Assembly: GCF_049274025.1 (NCBI RefSeq) | Contig: NZ_JBASRV010000035.1 | Length of the DNA stretch: 64,000 bases | From: Miniphocaeibacter sp012841535 | GTDB lineage: Bacteria > Bacillota > Clostridia > Tissierellales > Peptoniphilaceae | Direction: 5' to 3' (one strand) | Shown here: one piece after another, positions 61,442 through 64,000 of the stretch | Layout of the letters: each line of letters starts with the position of its first letter | Numbering within the stretch: the stretch's first letter is position 1 | The notes under the pieces: model-generated | What the model saw: the letters and a program-made list of their open reading frames with translations, nothing else | Database searches by the model: none | Told to the model about the DNA's origin: nothing | Position numbers and translations under genes: made by a program

Positions 61442-64000
61442 TTGTCAGAAGTCATGAGAAGTAAAAATAAGATCATTTTGCTAGTTGGCATTATATTCAT
61501 AATGATATTTACAAATATATCTTTTGCAGAAACTAAAGAAGTTAGTACCGCAGAGGAATTACAAACTGCAGTTACAGAAGCAAGTAATGGAGACATTATA
61601 AACTTAGCAAATGACTTTGTACAAGGAAATGTAGTTTTGGAAATGCCAGATACAGAAGTAACTGTAGATGGTGGAAATAAAATTTGGACAGAAGGAAATT
61701 TTATAATTAAAGGTAATGGTACAGGATCCTTAACTATAAAAAACTTAAAAGTAGATGGATCCAATATAGAAGTTGCCTATAAGCATAAACTAATAATGAA
61801 CCAGTCTGAAAATGGAAAGTTAATACTAGAAAATGTAGAGGTATATAATTCTACAGTAGGGGCAATAAATGTAAATACAGGCCCAAAGGCACAGACTGAG
61901 CTTAATAGGGTTTATATTCACGACAATACAGCCAAAAATACAGCACCAGCTGTATTTGTAGGTGCAGGGGAAACGAAATCGGACTCCCATTTGACTATTA
62001 ATAATTCCACAATAGAAAATAATATTGGAACTGGTGATAACTATGAGTGTGGAGCCCTTAGCGGTAAAAATTATACAGGAAATATTACTATAAACAATAC
62101 CGTATTTAGAAATAATATTAACAGATGTGATAACACAAGTATTTATGGCGGCGGCGGAGGTGCCATAGCACTACATTATTTTTATGGCAAGGTAGAAATA
62201 AACAACTCTGTCTTTGATAAAAACCAAAGTAATGGAGAAGGTAAGTATGTAAGAAGTACCTATGACGGTGGAGCCATATATGTACTAGATGGACGAGGTG
62301 GAGCTGAATTTAATATTAACAATTCTACTTTTTCAAATAATATTGCCTATGACGACGGTGGCGCTATAATGTTTCAAGGTACGGCAAACCCCGGTTTTTA
62401 TACTAATATAAAAAATTCCACCTTTGTAAATAATAAGGCCTATGGCTTAGATGGAGTAGGTTATTCAGGTGGAGCAATACAGTATTATAAAAATGGCGGC
62501 TCTTCACAAATGACCAATAAAATTTATAGTACAACTTTTGTGGGAAACCAAGGTGGAAATGAAAATTCTACTATGGAACAAAGAGGAGGAGCTATTGCCC
62601 TACATGGAGCAGGACTTTTTGCAACGCCAGCAGCGTTAAGATATAATTCTTTATTTATAGGAAATTGCGTTTATAATAATGGTGTTTTAGATGAAACATC
62701 TACCTATAAGGATATATCGAACAACCAATTGGAAATACCTGGTGGGGCTAATGTTATAAATGTAGATAAGGGTCATCTTTCTAAATATACGACTAAAGAC
62801 ATATTAGGGGTAGATGTGCCAGTATTACAAGATAATCTATCTAAGATTACAGCAGGATATAATGATGAAATCATACAGACTATTCCAATCAAACCTGAAA
62901 GTATTGCAGACAATACCTATACCGGAGCGGAAACAATTCCTAATGAAGACCAAAGAAATTTTAAAAGATATAAGGATCAAGGGGCAGTTGAAATGTCCTG
63001 GATTAAGTATGACGCAAACGGTGGTGAATTTGCTCTACCTGAATTAAAAGACTATGAGGGAAGTATTTATTATGAATCAAATTCAGATGGGAAAACAACA
63101 AAATATTATACTGTTGGAAATATTGCTGGAGCAGATACAATTGTAGCTGGAGATAAGGAATTAAATGCAAGTAGAGAAGGTCATAAGTTTGTAGGTTGGT
63201 CTACAGATCCAGATGCAACGGAGTCGGACCCAAATTATGAAGTAGGAAAAGAAATAAATTATAGTGAAGATAATTTTACCTTTTATGCCGTATGGAAAGA
63301 GATATTCTCAGTAACCTATGACGGTAATGGAAATACCGGAGGAGAAGTTCCAGTAGATGAAAATGAGTATGAAAAGGGAAGTAAAGTAAGCCTAAAGGGA
63401 AATGAAGGCAACTTAGAAAAAACAGGCTATACTTTTGCAGGTTGGTCATTAGAATCGGACAATGATGAAAGTAAAATAATAACCGAAATTCCATCAATAG
63501 AAGAAGATACAACTCTTTATGCCGTATGGAAAGAGATATTCTCAGTAACCTATGACGGTAATGGAAATACCGGAGGAGAAGTTCCAGTAGATGAAAATAA
63601 ATATGAAAAGGGAAGTAAAGTAAGCCTAAAGGAAAATGAAGGCAACTTAGAAAAAACAGGCTATACTTTTGCAGGTTGGTCATTAGAAGCGGACAATGAT
63701 GAAGGCAAAATAATAAGCGAAATTTCATCAATAGAAGAAGATACAACTCTCTATGCCGTATGGAAAGAGCTTCCAAGTTACAGCGTAACCTATGACGGTA
63801 ATGGAAATACCGGAGGAGAAGTTCCTACTGATAACATCGATTATGGTCATGGAAGTCTTGTTACAGTAAAGGAAAACATAGGTAATTTAGTAAGAAATGA
63901 TTATATATTTGATGGTTGGGCTAAGGATCCATTGGGAAATGATACAGTAGAAGATACTTTCATAATAACAGAAGATACAACTCTTTATGCTCAATGGGTT
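61442..64000 (+). CDS. Large secreted beta-helix / InlB-type-repeat surface protein, 3' partial
   Basis: An ORF of at least 853 codons that stays open to the window end. The TTG at 61442 follows AAGGAGGG at a good distance; an in-frame ATG at 61454 is too far away. A signal peptide with IILLVGIIFIMIFTNISFA ends near residue 33. Residues about 60-430 form a parallel beta-helix of repeated Asn-Asn-Ser-x-Phe and Gly-Gly-Ala-Ile motifs, as in pectate-lyase-like adhesins. From about residue 519 come Listeria/Bacteroides (InlB B-type) repeats with the GWS and LYAVWKE motifs, of which at least two are 78 residues and nearly identical. No catalytic residues are recognised, so adhesion is the likely role. 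Confidence 0.85.
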   Translation, partial: MSEVMRSKNKIILLVGIIFIMIFTNISFAETKEVSTAEELQTAVTEASNGDIINLANDFVQGNVVLEMPDTEVTVDGGNKIWTEGNFIIKGNGTGSLTIKNLKVDGSNIEVAYKHKLIMNQSENGKLILENVEVYNSTVGAINVNTGPKAQTELNRVYIHDNTAKNTAPAVFVGAGETKSDSHLTINNSTIENNIGTGDNYECGALSGKNYTGNITINNTVFRNNINRCDNTSIYGGGGGAIALHYFYGKVEINNSVFDKNQSNGEGKYVRSTYDGGAIYVLDGRGGAEFNINNSTFSNNIAYDDGGAIMFQGTANPGFYTNIKNSTFVNNKAYGLDGVGYSGGAIQYYKNGGSSQMTNKIYSTTFVGNQGGNENSTMEQRGGAIALHGAGLFATPAALRYNSLFIGNCVYNNGVLDETSTYKDISNNQLEIPGGANVINVDKGHLSKYTTKDILGVDVPVLQDNLSKITAGYNDEIIQTIPIKPESIADNTYTGAETIPNEDQRNFKRYKDQGAVEMSWIKYDANGGEFALPELKDYEGSIYYESNSDGKTTKYYTVGNIAGADTIVAGDKELNASREGHKFVGWSTDPDATESDPNYEVGKEINYSEDNFTFYAVWKEIFSVTYDGNGNTGGEVPVDENEYEKGSKVSLKGNEGNLEKTGYTFAGWSLESDNDESKIITEIPSIEEDTTLYAVWKEIFSVTYDGNGNTGGEVPVDENKYEKGSKVSLKENEGNLEKTGYTFAGWSLEADNDEGKIISEISSIEEDTTLYAVWKELPSYSVTYDGNGNTGGEVPTDNIDYGHGSLVTVKENIGNLVRNDYIFDGWAKDPLGNDTVEDTFIITEDTTLYAQWV
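63287..63988 (+). repeat. Tandem 234-bp repeats inside the surface protein gene
   Basis: The unit starts at GCCGTATGGAAAGAG and recurs at 63287, 63521 and 63755, a period of exactly 234 bases (78 codons). Units one and two are nearly identical in DNA; unit three shares its first part (the TATGACGGTAATGG segment) and then diverges. Such repeats promote recombination and copy-number variation. Confidence 0.9.

Noticed and set aside
61318..61764. A 148-codon minus-strand frame at the start of the surface protein gene
   Set aside because: The plus strand here encodes a signal peptide and beta-helix in one long frame with a good ribosome binding site; the minus frame has no support.
63276..63776. 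A 166-codon minus-strand frame with internal repeats
   Set aside because: Its repeats simply reflect the tandem 234-bp repeats of the plus-strand surface protein.
63287..63988. CRISPR-like array
   Set aside because: The repeats are long, contiguous, in frame and protein-coding, with no spacers and no cas genes.

Overview
The window is AT-rich DNA (roughly 30% GC by eye) from a low-GC Gram-positive anaerobe. The evidence is dense Firmicute-style operons, strong AGGAGG ribosome binding sites, TTG starts, T-box leaders, NiaR, long-form HPF, a cell-wall-binding-2 (CWB2) surface protein, [FeFe]-hydrogenase maturases and a 2-hydroxyacyl-CoA-dehydratase-type radical enzyme operon. A clostridial or Tissierellia/Peptoniphilaceae-like host fits best, but that assignment is inference. 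No tRNA, rRNA, insertion sequence, prophage or CRISPR array was seen.

Layout. 0-5.3 kb: rsgA (cut by the window edge), a ferredoxin-type aldo/keto reductase, and the dnaX-ybaB-recR set. 5.3-8.1 kb: azlCD and a catalase with a Fur/PerR-like box. 8.1-11.6 kb: an attenuator-like leader, the TM1266-family gene, hydG, hydF and a zinc-ribbon MscL. 11.6-15.3 kb: nadABC-niaR. 15.4-18.5 kb: a double-cubane/2-hydroxyacyl-CoA-dehydratase-like reductase operon ending in a DUF3343 gene. 18.6-22 kb: a methionine-type ABC importer with a DUF169 gene inserted. 22-24.1 kb: two minus-strand membrane proteins, followed by a tight cluster of DnaA boxes. 24.7-35.1 kb: hpf, deoC, a hydroxyacid dehydrogenase without its usual catalytic Arg, aspartate kinase, secA, prfB (with the programmed frameshift) and tex. 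35.2-43.7 kb: dps, a YhhN protein, a 1403-residue secreted polysaccharide lyase with CWB2 repeats, a second hydroxyacid dehydrogenase and a processive-type glycosyltransferase. 43.7-50.1 kb: a MATE pump divergent from a MerR regulator, an HTH-methyltransferase fusion, a DJ-1-like protein, a YfcC transporter and a frameshifted glucuronyl C5-epimerase-like gene. 50.5-55.2 kb: an XRE/membrane-protein pair and a nitrosative-stress module (Crp/Fnr regulator, hybrid cluster protein, unknown protein, hemerythrin). 55.3-61.3 kb: two tandem T-box leaders separated by a hairpin-repeat region, then leuACDB and an ABC ATPase. 61.4-64 kb: a large beta-helix/repeat surface protein that runs off the window.

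Functional themes. (i) Anaerobic low-potential redox chemistry: hydrogenase maturation, the ATP-driven double-cubane-type reductase, Hcp and hemerythrin. (ii) Oxidative defence: catalase and Dps share an identical 20-base palindrome-containing element, implying one regulator. (iii) Host or matrix glycan handling: the lyase, the C5-epimerase remnant, a GT2 enzyme and surface adhesin-like proteins. (iv) NAD and leucine biosynthesis under NiaR and T-box control respectively.

The least explained items are the attenuator leader before the hydrogenase genes, the DnaA-box cluster away from dnaA, the tandem T-boxes whose specifiers seem to differ (with hairpin repeats between them), the MetNI-DUF169-MetQ cluster, and the double-cubane-type operon with a shortened paralogue.
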